From an uncultured Alphaproteobacteria bacterium (GTDB lineage Bacteria > Pseudomonadota > Alphaproteobacteria > Reyranellales > Reyranellaceae): a stretch of DNA of 26,737 nucleotides. Of this stretch, positions 15,038-23,509 are shown one piece after another. A program made the translations under genes and the position numbers. The notes under the pieces were generated by a model. The model had not been told where the DNA came from and ran no database searches. It saw nothing but the letters and a program-made list of their open reading frames with translations. Location: the NCBI GenBank assembly GCA_903929895.1, contig CAIYWM010000029.1, positions 1 through 26,737 on the forward strand, read 5' to 3'. How positions within the stretch are numbered: position 1 is the stretch's first letter; each line of letters starts with the position of its first letter.

Positions 15038-15854
15038 GGATTCGCGCCGCATCGTCCTTACCGGCGCCGCCGGCGGCATCGGCACCATGACGAGGCCTTT
15101 GCTGGCCACGCTCTATCCCGGCCTCGTACTGAGCGACCGCGTCGAACCCAAGGACCTCCAGCCGGGCGAGACGTTCGTCGCGGCCGACCTTACCAAGCCC
15201 GATGAGGTTGCTGCGGCGCTCGAGGGCGCCGATGGCGTGATCCATCTCGGCGGCCACTCGGTCGAGGGCACCTGGGACCAGATCCTGCAGGCCAACATCA
15301 TCGGCTGCTACAACGTCTTCGAAGCGGCGCGCGAGTCGGGCGTGAAGCGCGTGATCTTTGCCTCGTCCAACCATGCGATCGGCTTCTATCCGCGCAAGAA
15401 GCGCATCGGCACCGATGTCACCGTGCGTCCCGACAGCCGTTACGGCGTCAGCAAGGTGTTCGGCGAAGCCCTGGGCGCGCTCTACTCGGACAAGCACGGC
15501 ATCGCCGTGACCTGCCTCCGCATCGGCAATGTCGGGCCGCTGCCGCTCGACGTGCGGCGCCTGTCCATCTGGATCTCGCCACGCGATCTCGTGCAGCTCT
15601 TCCAGATCGGTCTCGACCATCCCGATCTCCGCTACGAAATCTTCTACGGGGCGTCAGACAATGCGGCGGGCTGGTGGGACAATTCGCGGGCACACCGGCT
15701 GGGCTATCGTCCGCAGGACAAGTCAGAGGATCATCGCGCCCATGCCGAGGCCGAGCAGGCAAGGATCGGACCAGATCCGGTCGGCGATCTCTTCCAGGGC
15801 GGGAGTTTTTGCTCGGCAGAGTTCACCAACGACGTGAAGCGCGCCGGGCCTTAG
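15024..15854 (+). CDS. NAD(P)-dependent uronate-dehydrogenase-like SDR
   Basis: This is a 276-residue extended short-chain dehydrogenase. The nucleotide loop TGAAGGIG lies at residues 13-20, followed by an acidic DRVEP, VIHLGGHSVEG, FASSNHAIGFYP (active Ser near 114-115) and YGVSK (Tyr140, Lys144). NAAGWWDNSRAHRLGY and FQGGSF near the end closely match known uronate dehydrogenases, which oxidise galacturonate or glucuronate to aldarate lactones in the cytosol. The enzyme probably oxidises a uronate or similar aldose. ATG 15024 is preceded by GGAGGA at 15011 and overlaps the regulator gene, so the two are co-translated. Confidence 0.88.
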   Translation: MADAKDSRRIVLTGAAGGIGTMTRPLLATLYPGLVLSDRVEPKDLQPGETFVAADLTKPDEVAAALEGADGVIHLGGHSVEGTWDQILQANIIGCYNVFEAARESGVKRVIFASSNHAIGFYPRKKRIGTDVTVRPDSRYGVSKVFGEALGALYSDKHGIAVTCLRIGNVGPLPLDVRRLSIWISPRDLVQLFQIGLDHPDLRYEIFYGASDNAAGWWDNSRAHRLGYRPQDKSEDHRAHAEAEQARIGPDPVGDLFQGGSFCSAEFTNDVKRAGP

Positions 15855-15882
15855 GCGCTATACTCCTCGCCGAGAGGTGACG

Positions 15883-16818
15883 ATGACACGTTTTCTGACT
15901 GTCGGTGCGGCGCAGATGGGTCCCATCCAGCGCAGCCATACCCGCCGTGATGTGGTCGAGCGGCTGATTGCCCATCTGCGCGAGGCCAGGCGCATGGGCT
16001 GCGATCTCGTGGTGTTTCCCGAGCTCACGCTCACGACGTTCTTTCCGCGCTGGTGGATGCAGGACCAGGCCGAGATCGATTCCTTCTTCGAGCAGGAGAT
16101 GCCGTCCAACGAGACGGCGGCGCTGTTCACCGAGGCGAAGCGCCTGTCGATGGGCTTCTGCCTCGGCTATGCCGAACTGGCCAACGAAGACGGCCGCATC
16201 CGGCGGTTCAATACGTCCATCCTGGTCGAGCGCGACGGCAGCATCGTCGGCAAGTACCGCAAGGTCCATCTGCCGGGCCATGCCGAGCACGAGCCCGAGC
16301 GGCCGTTCCAGCATCTCGAGAAGCGCTACTTCGAGGTCGGCAATCTCGGCTTCCCGGTCGTCAAGGCGTTCGGCGGCAACATGGGCATGTGTATCTGCAA
16401 CGATCGCCGCTGGCCCGAGACCTATCGCGTGATGGGCCTGCAGAACGTCGAGATGGTGCTGCTGGGCTACAACACGCCGCTGCACAACGCGCCGTCGCCC
16501 GACCATGACGAGCATTCATGGTTCCACAACCAGCTCTCCATGCAGGCAGGCGCCTACCAGAACGGTACCTGGGTGGTGGGCGTCGCCAAGGGCGGCACCG
16601 AGGAGGGCGTGCCGTCGCTGGCCGACAGCATGATCGTGGCCCCCTCGGGCAAGGTCGTCGCGCGGGCCGGGGGCGACGGCGACGAGTTGATCGTCCATCG
16701 CTGCGATCTCGACGCCGGGAAGAGCTACAAGACGACGACCTTCAACTTCGCCGTCCATCGCCAGCCCGACCAGTACCGCATGATCGTCGAGCGCAAGGGC
16801 GCGATCGATCCGGCCTGA
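15883..16818 (+). CDS. N-carbamoyl-D-amino-acid hydrolase (nitrilase superfamily)
   Basis: This 311-residue cytosolic amidohydrolase would convert N-carbamoyl-D-amino acids to D-amino acids, carbon dioxide and ammonia. The nitrilase triad is Glu47 (VVFPELTLTTFFPRW), Lys127 (GKYRKVHLPGH) and Cys172 (MCICNDRRWPE). These have the same spacing as in characterised Agrobacterium D-carbamoylases, whose RFNTSIL, PFQHLEKRYFE, GYNTP and SMQAGSYQNG-type segments are also matched. ATG 15883 is preferred over GTG 15877 because AGAGGTGA then serves as the ribosome site. It lies 28 bases after the dehydrogenase and is the last gene of the operon. It converges with the NTF2-like gene, with only 3 bases between stops. 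No hydantoinase or racemase gene is in the window. Confidence 0.92.
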   Translation: MTRFLTVGAAQMGPIQRSHTRRDVVERLIAHLREARRMGCDLVVFPELTLTTFFPRWWMQDQAEIDSFFEQEMPSNETAALFTEAKRLSMGFCLGYAELANEDGRIRRFNTSILVERDGSIVGKYRKVHLPGHAEHEPERPFQHLEKRYFEVGNLGFPVVKAFGGNMGMCICNDRRWPETYRVMGLQNVEMVLLGYNTPLHNAPSPDHDEHSWFHNQLSMQAGAYQNGTWVVGVAKGGTEEGVPSLADSMIVAPSGKVVARAGGDGDELIVHRCDLDAGKSYKTTTFNFAVHRQPDQYRMIVERKGAIDPA

Positions 16819-16821
16819 AGC

Positions 16822-17289
16822 TCAGACGACTTCGCTCTTCGCGAAGTTGCCGTAGGAGCGCTCCGGCGTACCGCGGAACAGCGACATGTGCGTGTGGGTG
16901 GCGACGAACGGGTCGCCCACCGCCTTGCGTCCCAGCACGACCGTCGTGCGGCCGGGTCGGTCGAAGCGGTCGCCGTTGGGATGGAAACCGTAGGACTGCC
17001 ACACGCCCATGCCGACGGCGGTCAGCCGGTCGGCCGAGACGATGGTCTCGATCTTCGAGAGGTCGTAGCGGAACTCGCGGATCGTGCCCCAGACGTTGCG
17101 CCACTGCTTCTGCTCGGCCAGCTCGCGACCATGCATGAAGTCGGTGAAGGTGCCGAAGGCGATCATGTCGTCGGAGAAGATCGGCCGCGCGCCTTCGTAG
17201 TCGACGGCGCGGCAATGCTTCGACAGCGTGTCGAACCACTGGCGCACGGCGGCGAGATCGTCGGGGGTGACGGGGTTCCGAAGGTTCAT
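16822..17289 (-). CDS. NTF2-like / SnoaL-like protein
   Basis: This 155-residue protein is predicted to adopt the cone-shaped NTF2-like fold. It has an amphipathic helix (LAAVRQWFDTLSKHC), FSDDMIAFGTF, the long-strand segments RLTAVGMGVWQSYGF and RPGRTTVVLGR, and a closing THTHMSLFRG. Such proteins act as small isomerases, hydrolases or ligand binders; no specific activity can be assigned. A good AGGAGAGG site precedes the ATG. It lies 12 bases downstream of the S49 peptidase gene and is likely the last gene of that minus-strand unit. Confidence 0.8.
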   Translation of the reverse strand: MNLRNPVTPDDLAAVRQWFDTLSKHCRAVDYEGARPIFSDDMIAFGTFTDFMHGRELAEQKQWRNVWGTIREFRYDLSKIETIVSADRLTAVGMGVWQSYGFHPNGDRFDRPGRTTVVLGRKAVGDPFVATHTHMSLFRGTPERSYGNFAKSEVV

Positions 17290-17301
17290 CGCAAGCCTCT
17301 C

Positions 17302-18141
17302 CTAGAGTCCGAAACGCTGCCAGAGTGCGCGCTCCTCGAGCGCGGCCAGGGTGGCGTGGCCGATCATGTCGATGCCGCCGCCGGTGCCGGTATTCAGGCC
17401 GAAGCGCGACAACAGGCGCCGCCGCGGGCCGATGACGGGAAGGCGCACCTTCTCGCCATAGCGGGCCTGCAGGGTGGCGCGCAGTTCGCCGAACCCGTCG
17501 ACCAGGCCGAATTCGATGCCGCGCCGGGCCGTCCAGAACTCGCCGGTGAACAGCATGGACTCGTCGCCCTTCAGCAGCTTGCCCCGCCGCTCGCGGACCC
17601 AGTCCTTGAAGCCGTCGTGGATCTCGGCCTGCAGGCGCTTCAGGCGCACGACGTCTTCGGGCTGCTCGGGCCGAAAGGGATCGAGCATCGACTTGTTCTC
17701 GCCCGACGTATGGACGCGGCGTTCCACGCCGATGCGCGCCATCAGATCCTGGAAGCCGAAGCCCGAGCTGATGACCCCGATCGATCCCACGATCGAACTG
17801 GGATCGGCGATGATCTCGTCGGCGGCGCAGGCCAGCCAGTAGCCGCCCGACGCGGCCACGTCTTCGACGAAGGCGATGACAGGCAGGCCCTTCTCGGCGG
17901 CATGCAGCCTGATGCGCTGGGCGATCAGCGCGGACTGTACGGGGGAGCCGCCGGGCGAGTTGAGGGAGAGCGCTACGGCCTTGGCCCCTCGCGTCTCGAA
18001 GGCCCGCCTGAGCAGCGGCGCGACCGTCTCGATCGACAGGCCGCGGCTGCCCAACAGGCCGCCGGACGCGATGACGCCCGAGAGGCGGACGACGGGCACG
18101 ACCGACCCGCGACGAAAACGATCCCTGATCCAATTCAGCAT
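17302..18141 (-). CDS. S49-family serine peptidase (short SppA/SohB type)
   Basis: This 279-residue peptidase uses a Ser-Lys dyad. Ser98 lies in DVAASGGYWLACAADEI and Lys150 in SGENKSMLDPF; the 52-residue separation equals that of short SppA enzymes. LNSPGGSP supplies the oxyanion region, and GSIGVI follows the nucleophile. The usual role is degrading cleaved signal peptides or membrane protein fragments. There is no obvious amino-terminal transmembrane helix (MLNWIRDRFRRGS is basic and amphipathic). The start could be ATG 18141 or ATG 18162 (7 residues longer), both close behind the methyltransferase stop. It is probably co-transcribed with that gene. Confidence 0.88.
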   Translation of the reverse strand: MLNWIRDRFRRGSVVPVVRLSGVIASGGLLGSRGLSIETVAPLLRRAFETRGAKAVALSLNSPGGSPVQSALIAQRIRLHAAEKGLPVIAFVEDVAASGGYWLACAADEIIADPSSIVGSIGVISSGFGFQDLMARIGVERRVHTSGENKSMLDPFRPEQPEDVVRLKRLQAEIHDGFKDWVRERRGKLLKGDESMLFTGEFWTARRGIEFGLVDGFGELRATLQARYGEKVRLPVIGPRRRLLSRFGLNTGTGGGIDMIGHATLAALEERALWQRFGL

Positions 18142-18166
18142 GCCGGGCACTGTCGCGGGCATGCCT

Positions 18167-18901
18167 CTAGAAGGCAAGCGGCTGGCCGTGGCGTAGGATG
18201 GCCTCGGCCTCGTCGGTGTAGCCACCGTCGGGTCGATGCAGGACCAGGGGCGGGGCATCGTGCCGGCGCAAGCCATCCGCACGGCGCGCGCGGACGAGAA
18301 CGCGCGCCGCCGGCGGCAGTCGCTTCACGGTCACGTCGCCCCAGCCAAGACGGGCCAGAGCGCCGACGATTTCTTCCAGGCGGTCGCTGCGATGGATCAC
18401 GAGCAGAGTCCCTGCAGGTTTCAGCGCTTCGGTCGCTACGGTTAGCCACCGTGCAAGATCTGCACTCGATTCGACCGTGGCGAGCGCCTTGCTGCGATCC
18501 GGCGAAGGATCGGCGACGGCTGCCGGAAGATAGGGTGGATTGGTCACGACATGGTCGAAGCGACCCAGGTCCGGCGGCAGGGGGTGCGCCAGATCGTGGA
18601 CGACCGTTCGTACCCGGTCCGCCGCATCATTCAGGGCGGCATTACGCTCGGCCAGTGCCGCCAGCGCCGGTTGCAGCTCTATGCCGGTGATGTCGCAGCC
18701 CGGTACGCGCGCGGCGAGGCAGAGACCCACGGCGCCCACGCCCGCACCGAGATCGAGGACGCCCTCGCCGGGCTTTACGTCGGCGGCGGCGGCCAGCAAC
18801 ACCGCGTCCACCGCGATCCGATATCCGCGTCGGGGCTGCAAGAGCTTCACCCGTCCGCCCATTACAGTGTTTTCGGTCGGCGCGGATTCCGTGCTACTCA
18901 T
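18167..18901 (-). CDS. TrmN6-like class I methyltransferase
   Basis: This is a 244-residue SAM-dependent methyltransferase. LLQPRRGYR precedes the Rossmann motif VLDLGAGVGAVGL (48-60), then TGIELQP (acidic SAM ligand) and the catalytic NPPY at 121-124. NPPY marks N6-adenine or N5-glutamine methyltransferases. The overall architecture matches tRNA1(Val) A37 N6-methyltransferase. ATG 18901 follows a GAGAGAG stretch; the frame continues upstream into the divergent ispB gene without homology. The target, tRNA or otherwise, is inferred from family resemblance only. Confidence 0.85.
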   Translation of the reverse strand: MSSTESAPTENTVMGGRVKLLQPRRGYRIAVDAVLLAAAADVKPGEGVLDLGAGVGAVGLCLAARVPGCDITGIELQPALAALAERNAALNDAADRVRTVVHDLAHPLPPDLGRFDHVVTNPPYLPAAVADPSPDRSKALATVESSADLARWLTVATEALKPAGTLLVIHRSDRLEEIVGALARLGWGDVTVKRLPPAARVLVRARRADGLRRHDAPPLVLHRPDGGYTDEAEAILRHGQPLAF

Positions 18902-18956
18902 CTCTCTCGATTTTGATTCGCAATAACAGGATTCACCGGAGAGTTTGGCCTCCGTC

Positions 18957-19976
18957 ATGGCAACCGTCGTCTCTCTCGAAGGCAAGCGCAAGTCGCCCAG
19001 CCTCGAACCGCTCCTGGCGCTCTGCACCGACGACATGGTTCGGGTCGATCGCGAGATCGTGGTGCGCATGCGCTCGCCGGTCGCTCTGATCCCCGAGCTC
19101 GCCAACCATCTGGTCGGCGCCGGCGGCAAGCGGATGCGTCCTCTGCTCACGGTCGCGGCGGCGCGGCTGTGCGGCTACAGCGAGGCCAGCGACCGCCACA
19201 TCAAGCTCGCGACCTGCGTCGAGTTCATCCATTCCGCCACCTTGCTGCACGACGATGTCGTCGACGTGAGCGCTCTGCGCCGCGGCAAGCCGACCGCCAA
19301 CACCGTGTATGGCGACAAGGCTTCGGTACTGGTCGGCGATTTCCTGTTCACGCGCGCCTTCGAGCTGATGGTCGAGGTCGGCTCGCTCGATATTCTCGGC
19401 GTGCTGTCGAATGCCTCATCGACGATCGCCGAGGGCGAGGTGCTGCAGCTGGTCAGCCAGCGCGACATCAGCACACCCGAGGCGACCTACCTCGAGATCA
19501 TCAAGGCGAAGACGGCCAAGCTGTTCGCGGCGGCAGCCGAGGTCGGCGCGATGGTGGCCGGCCGCAACGGCCCCGAGCGGGTGGCGCTGCAGAGCTTCGG
19601 CATGAACCTCGGGATCGCCTTTCAGCTCGTCGACGATGCGCTCGACTACTCCGGCCGCGAGGCCAAGCTCGGCAAGTCGGTCGGCGACGATTTCCGCGAG
19701 GGCAAGATCACCCTGCCGGTCATTCTCGCCTTCCTGCGCGGCGGTGCCGTCGACCGGGAATTCTGGAAGCGCACGATCGAAAAGCTCGACCAGCGGCCGG
19801 GCGATCTCGAACAGGCTTACAGCCTGATCGAACGGCATGGCGCACTCGCCGACACGCTGGAGCGCGCACGTCACTATGGCGCCATGGCGCGCGACGCGCT
19901 GGGACTGTTCCCCAGCTCGCCGCTCAAGGCCGCGCTGCTCGAGGCCGTCGACTTCGCCATAGACCGCGCCCACTAG
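18957..19976 (+). CDS. ispB: Long-chain polyprenyl diphosphate synthase (octaprenyl/decaprenyl type)
   Basis: This 339-residue all-helical trans-prenyltransferase extends FPP with isopentenyl diphosphate to make the side chain of ubiquinone. GGKRMRPLL binds the diphosphate. The first Asp-rich motif LLHDDVVD (Asp99-Asp103) has small residues (Ala, Thr) a few positions before it, allowing a long product. The second motif is LVDDALDY (Asp226-Asp230), and [11 protein letters not shown] follows. ATG 18957 has GGAGAG about 13 bases upstream; a TTG at 18945 is possible but too close to that site. It is divergent from the methyltransferase with a 55-base gap. Chain length (C40 or C50) is not readable from sequence alone. 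Confidence 0.92.
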   Translation: MATVVSLEGKRKSPSLEPLLALCTDDMVRVDREIVVRMRSPVALIPELANHLVGAGGKRMRPLLTVAAARLCGYSEASDRHIKLATCVEFIHSATLLHDDVVDVSALRRGKPTANTVYGDKASVLVGDFLFTRAFELMVEVGSLDILGVLSNASSTIAEGEVLQLVSQRDISTPEATYLEIIKAKTAKLFAAAAEVGAMVAGRNGPERVALQSFGMNLGIAFQLVDDALDYSGREAKLGKSVGDDFREGKITLPVILAFLRGGAVDREFWKRTIEKLDQRPGDLEQAYSLIERHGALADTLERARHYGAMARDALGLFPSSPLKAALLEAVDFAIDRAH

Positions 19977-19990
19977 GCTTCCGTCGCGCC

Positions 19991-21475
19991 ATGGCTGCCC
20001 AGCACGTTCTCGCCATAGACCAGGGCACGACCAGCACCCGCGCCATCGTCTTCGACGCGGATGGCCGCCCGGTCGCTTCGGCCCAGAAAGAACTGCCGCA
20101 GATTTTTCCCAAGCCGGGCTGGGTCGAGCATGATCCGGAAGAGATCTGGTCTGCGACGGTCGAGGTCTGCCGCGGCGCCCTCGCGGAGGCGAAGCTCGAC
20201 GCCCGGGAACTGGCCGGCATCGGCATCACCAACCAGCGCGAAACCACGGTCGTGTGGGATCGCGCCACCGGCAAGCCGATCCACAACGCCATCGTCTGGC
20301 AGGACCGGCGCACCGCCGACCGCTGCGCCGTGCTGAAGAAGGAAGGGCACGAGAAGCTCTTCACCGATCGCACCGGGCTGCTGCTCGATCCGTACTTCTC
20401 GGGGACGAAGATCGCGTGGATCCTCGACAATGTGGCCGGTGCCCGCGCCGCCGCGGAGAAAGGCGCCCTCGCGGCCGGCACGATCGAATGTTTCCTGCTG
20501 TGGCGCCTGACGGGCGGCGCGGTTCATGCGAGCGATGCCACCAATGCCAGCCGTTCGCTGCTGCTCGACATCCACAAGGGAACCTGGGACGCCGAGCTGA
20601 TGAAGATCCTGGGCGTGCCGGCATCGATGCTGCCCAAGGTCGTCGACTGTTCCGGTGAGTTGGGCGTCGCCGACGCCGAGATCCTCGGCGCGCCGGTGCC
20701 GATCCTCGGCATGGCCGGCGACCAGCAGGCGGCCACGGTCGGCCAAGCCTGCATCAAGCCCGGCATGGTGAAGGCGACCTACGGGACGGGCTGCTTCGCG
20801 CTGCTCAACACCGGCAGCATCGCCGTGCATTCGCGCCATCGCCTGCTGACGACGATCGCCTACCAGCTCGACGGACGGCGCACCTATGCGCTGGAGGGGA
20901 GCATCTTCATCGCCGGTGCCGCGGTGCAGTGGCTGCGCGACGGGCTGAAGCTCATCGAGACGTCTGCCGACGTGGAGAAGGTCGCCGCCGGAGCCAGGGA
21001 CGGCCACGGCGTCTACATGGTGCCGGCCTTCGTCGGGCTGGGCGCGCCGCACTGGGATCCGGAGGCGCGCGCCGCGATTCTCGGCCTGACGCGCGATTCC
21101 GGCCCCGGCGAGATCGCCGCCGCGACCCTCGATTCGGTCTGTTACCAGACCCGCGACCTCCTGGAGGCGATGCGGGCGGACGGTGCCCAGATCGACGAAC
21201 TCCGCGTCGATGGCGGGATGGTCGTGAACGATCCGCTGATGCAGCGGCTGGCCGACACGGCGGGCACGCCGGTCGAGCGGCCGGTGGTGACCGAGACGAC
21301 CGCGCTGGGCGCCGCCTTCCTGGCCGGCCTGAAGGCGGGCCTGTGGCCGTCGCTGGAGGCCCTGTCGAAGACCTGGGTGCTCGACCGGGCCTTCCTGCCG
21401 GCGGAGGGGGCTGCCTCGCGCGACCGCCGCTACGCCGGTTGGAAAGACGCGGTCCGCCGGGTCCGCAGTTCCTGA
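19991..21475 (+). CDS. glpK: Glycerol kinase
   Basis: This 494-residue FGGY kinase phosphorylates glycerol to glycerol-3-phosphate using ATP in the cytosol. Visible features are [15 protein letters not shown] (8-22, phosphate binding), [13 protein letters not shown] and [12 protein letters not shown] (both glycerol-site segments), [13 protein letters not shown] with the catalytic Asp, [12 protein letters not shown], and [14 protein letters not shown]. The length is normal. It starts 14 bases after ispB with a weak ribosome site, so it may be translated by coupling. No glycerol transporter, glycerol-3-phosphate dehydrogenase or regulator gene is next to it. The open frame continues far upstream inside ispB, but that part is a shadow. 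Confidence 0.93.
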   Translation: MAAQHVLAIDQGTTSTRAIVFDADGRPVASAQKELPQIFPKPGWVEHDPEEIWSATVEVCRGALAEAKLDARELAGIGITNQRETTVVWDRATGKPIHNAIVWQDRRTADRCAVLKKEGHEKLFTDRTGLLLDPYFSGTKIAWILDNVAGARAAAEKGALAAGTIECFLLWRLTGGAVHASDATNASRSLLLDIHKGTWDAELMKILGVPASMLPKVVDCSGELGVADAEILGAPVPILGMAGDQQAATVGQACIKPGMVKATYGTGCFALLNTGSIAVHSRHRLLTTIAYQLDGRRTYALEGSIFIAGAAVQWLRDGLKLIETSADVEKVAAGARDGHGVYMVPAFVGLGAPHWDPEARAAILGLTRDSGPGEIAAATLDSVCYQTRDLLEAMRADGAQIDELRVDGGMVVNDPLMQRLADTAGTPVERPVVTETTALGAAFLAGLKAGLWPSLEALSKTWVLDRAFLPAEGAASRDRRYAGWKDAVRRVRSS

Positions 21476-21486
21476 TTGCTGGTGAG

Positions 21487-21510
21487 GGGCGCGGCCTTTA
21501 GGTTGCGCCC
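21487..21510 (+). other. Short inverted repeat just before pyrF
   Basis: GGGCGC (21487-21492) and GCGCCC (21505-21510) can pair over a 12-base loop and end 3 bases before the pyrF ATG. The hairpin would cover the translation start region. It may tune translation or be chance in GC-rich DNA. Confidence 0.3.
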
Positions 21511-21513
21511 GCC

Positions 21514-22266
21514 ATGAAAAGCCGTGCCAATCCCGTCTACTGCAGCATCGATACGACCGATCTTGCTCACGCCACCAAGCTGATCCAGAGCGTCGCCGGA
21601 GGGCCGAACCCGGCCGTCGGCGGCATCAAGCTCGGGCTGGAGTTCTTCCTGGCCCATGGTGCCCCGGGCGTGCGCTATGCCTTCCCGACGCCGGTGCGCG
21701 CGACGGGCGTGGGCTTCTTCCTCGATCTCAAGCTGCACGATATTCCCAACACGGTAGCCGGCGGCATCCGCGCCGTCGTCGAACTGGCGCCCACCTTCAT
21801 CACGATCCATGCGAGCGGTGGCCGCGAGATGATGAAGGCGGCGGTCGAAGAGGCCGGTTCGCAGGCGGCGAAGCAGAACGTCGCGCGGCCGAAGCTGCTC
21901 GGCGTCACCGTGCTCACGTCGCTCGACCGCTCCGATCTCGAAGCGACCGGCGTCAATGCCGATCCGTCGGACCAGGTGCTGCGGCTCGCCGCATTGGCCC
22001 ACGAAAGCGGCCTCGACGGGGTGATCTGTTCGCCGCTCGAGATCGAAGCGCTGCGCCGGCAATGCGGCCCCGACTTCGTTCTCATGGTTCCTGGCATTCG
22101 CCCAGTCGGCAGCGCCGCGAACGACCAGAAGCGGGCGATGACGCCGCGCCAGGCGGTCGATCTTGGCGCCACCAATCTGGTCGTCGGCCGGCCGATCTAC
22201 CAGGCACAGGACCCGCGCGCGGCCGCCGAGGCGATCGCGCGCGAGGCCGGCGTCAACGACCTATGA
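21514..22266 (+). CDS. pyrF: Orotidine 5'-phosphate decarboxylase
   Basis: This 250-residue TIM-barrel enzyme converts OMP to UMP in pyrimidine synthesis. The catalytic DxKxxD motif is DLKLHDIPNT (Asp71, Lys73, Asp76). The first strand YCSIDTTD, IHASGG, VPGIRPVGS and the phosphate-binding VVGRPIYQA are all present. It shares ATGA with trpF (22263-22266), so translation is coupled. The pyrF-trpF pairing is common in alphaproteobacteria. Confidence 0.95.
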   Translation: MKSRANPVYCSIDTTDLAHATKLIQSVAGGPNPAVGGIKLGLEFFLAHGAPGVRYAFPTPVRATGVGFFLDLKLHDIPNTVAGGIRAVVELAPTFITIHASGGREMMKAAVEEAGSQAAKQNVARPKLLGVTVLTSLDRSDLEATGVNADPSDQVLRLAALAHESGLDGVICSPLEIEALRRQCGPDFVLMVPGIRPVGSAANDQKRAMTPRQAVDLGATNLVVGRPIYQAQDPRAAAEAIAREAGVNDL

Positions 22267-22901
22267 CCGTCGAGGCGAAGATCTGCGGGCTGTCGACGCC
22301 GGAGACGGTCGATGCGGCCGTGGAGGCCGGCGCCGGCTTCGTGGGCTTCGTCACCTTTCCGCGCTCGCCGCGCCATATCGAGTCGCTCGACGTGCTCAAG
22401 GCGCTGGGCGCACGGGTGCCGCGTACCGTGGTGCGTGTCGGCTTGTTCGTCGATGCCGACGACGCGCTGATCGAGGCGCGTCTCGCGACGGGCGCGATCG
22501 ACATGCTGCAGCTTCATGGCGCCGAGACCGCCGAGCGCGTGGCCGCGCTGAAGGTGCGCACCGGGAAGCCGGTGATCAAGGCCATCAAGGTCGCCGATCG
22601 CGCGGACGTGGAGCGCGGCATCGAGGCCTATTCCGACGTCGCCGACCGGCTGATGTTCGATGCCGCCGATGGCACCCTGCCGGGTGGCAATGCCAAGGCC
22701 TTCGACTGGACCTTTCTGTCGGGCCGGACGGTGCCGCGCCCGTGGTTCCTCGCCGGCGGCCTCAATCCCGGAAATGTCGCCGAGGCGGTCCGCGTCACCG
22801 GCGCGCGCGCCGTCGACGTTTCTTCTGGTGTAGAAGCGACACGCGGTGTGAAATCCGTCGAACTGATCCGCGCCTTCCTTGGCGCAGTAAAAGCGCTTTG
22901 A
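22263..22901 (+). CDS. trpF: Phosphoribosylanthranilate isomerase
   Basis: This 212-residue TIM-barrel enzyme catalyses the Amadori rearrangement of phosphoribosylanthranilate in tryptophan synthesis. KICGL with the general-base Cys8, GFVTFPRSPRHI, MLQLHG, MFDAADG (catalytic Asp region), FLAGGLNPGNV and AVDVSSGVE are diagnostic. The ATG overlaps the pyrF stop by 4 bases. Its own TGA stop overlaps the GAGGAG ribosome site of the RidA-family gene. Confidence 0.94.
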   Translation: MTVEAKICGLSTPETVDAAVEAGAGFVGFVTFPRSPRHIESLDVLKALGARVPRTVVRVGLFVDADDALIEARLATGAIDMLQLHGAETAERVAALKVRTGKPVIKAIKVADRADVERGIEAYSDVADRLMFDAADGTLPGGNAKAFDWTFLSGRTVPRPWFLAGGLNPGNVAEAVRVTGARAVDVSSGVEATRGVKSVELIRAFLGAVKAL

Positions 22902-22913
22902 GGAGCAGGCTGC

Positions 22914-23489
22914 ATGAAGATCGAGGAACGGTTGAAGGAACTCGGCATCGAGCTGCCCGAGGCGACCACGCCGATGGGGAGCTACGTCAATGCCGTGCGC
23001 ACCGGCAATCTGCTCTTCATGGCGGGCAAGGGCCCCGGCCTGCCGGGCAAGCCGCTGCCGGTGGGCAAGGTGGGACGCGATTTCTCGCTCGAGCAGGCCA
23101 ATCGCCTGGCGCGCGACACGGGTCTCAGCATCCTCGCCGCCCTCAAGGCTGAGCTGGGCGACCTCGACCGCGTGAAGCGCATCGTCAAGGTTCTGGGCAT
23201 GGTCAATGCCACGTCGGAGTACGGCAGCCAGCCCGAAGTCATCAACGGCTGCTCGGATCTCTTTGTCGAGGTGTTCGGTGACAAGGGCCGGCATGCGCGC
23301 TCGGCGGTCGGCATGGGGTCCCTGCCGCGCGGCATCCCGGTCGAGATCGAGGTGATCGTCGAGCTCGAGGACGACGCGCCGCCTGCCGCCATCGCCAAGC
23401 CGGCCGCCAAGGCCACGGCCAGGCCCAAGGCTGCTCCCAAGGCAAAGGCAGCTCCCAAGGCGAAAGCGGCCAAGAAGAAGAAGATCTAG
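22914..23489 (+). CDS. RidA (YjgF/YER057c) family protein with basic Lys/Ala/Pro tail
   Basis: This is a 191-residue protein. Residues 1-152 form a RidA-type domain: [43 protein letters not shown] with Arg129 at the position of the active arginine, and [10 protein letters not shown]. RidA proteins hydrolyse reactive 2-aminoacrylate and other enamines/imines; whether this longer subfamily does so is unproven. Residues 153-191 are a low-complexity tail of Ala, Lys and Pro containing two KAAPKA units (172-177 and 178-183), ending KKKKI and resembling histone-H1-like tails. GAGGAG lies 8 bases before the ATG, overlapping the trpF stop. It lies between trpF and trpB, in the same direction, so it is probably a trp-operon member. 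Confidence 0.88.
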   Translation: MKIEERLKELGIELPEATTPMGSYVNAVRTGNLLFMAGKGPGLPGKPLPVGKVGRDFSLEQANRLARDTGLSILAALKAELGDLDRVKRIVKVLGMVNATSEYGSQPEVINGCSDLFVEVFGDKGRHARSAVGMGSLPRGIPVEIEVIVELEDDAPPAAIAKPAAKATARPKAAPKAKAAPKAKAAKKKKI

Positions 23490-23509
23490 CGTTTTTGACC
23501 GACCGGTGC

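Noticed and set aside
12680..15109. An 809-codon open frame on the minus strand across the M20 hydrolase, regulator and dehydrogenase genes
   Set aside because: It is antisense to three well-supported genes, its translation is low-complexity His/Arg/Gly/Asp-rich, and it has no recognisable domain. It is a GC-rich shadow frame.
19169..19990. An N-terminal extension of glycerol kinase into ispB
   Set aside because: The frame is open but its translation is Arg/Gly-rich shadow sequence. The kinase fold starts cleanly at ATG 19991 and gives the normal family length.
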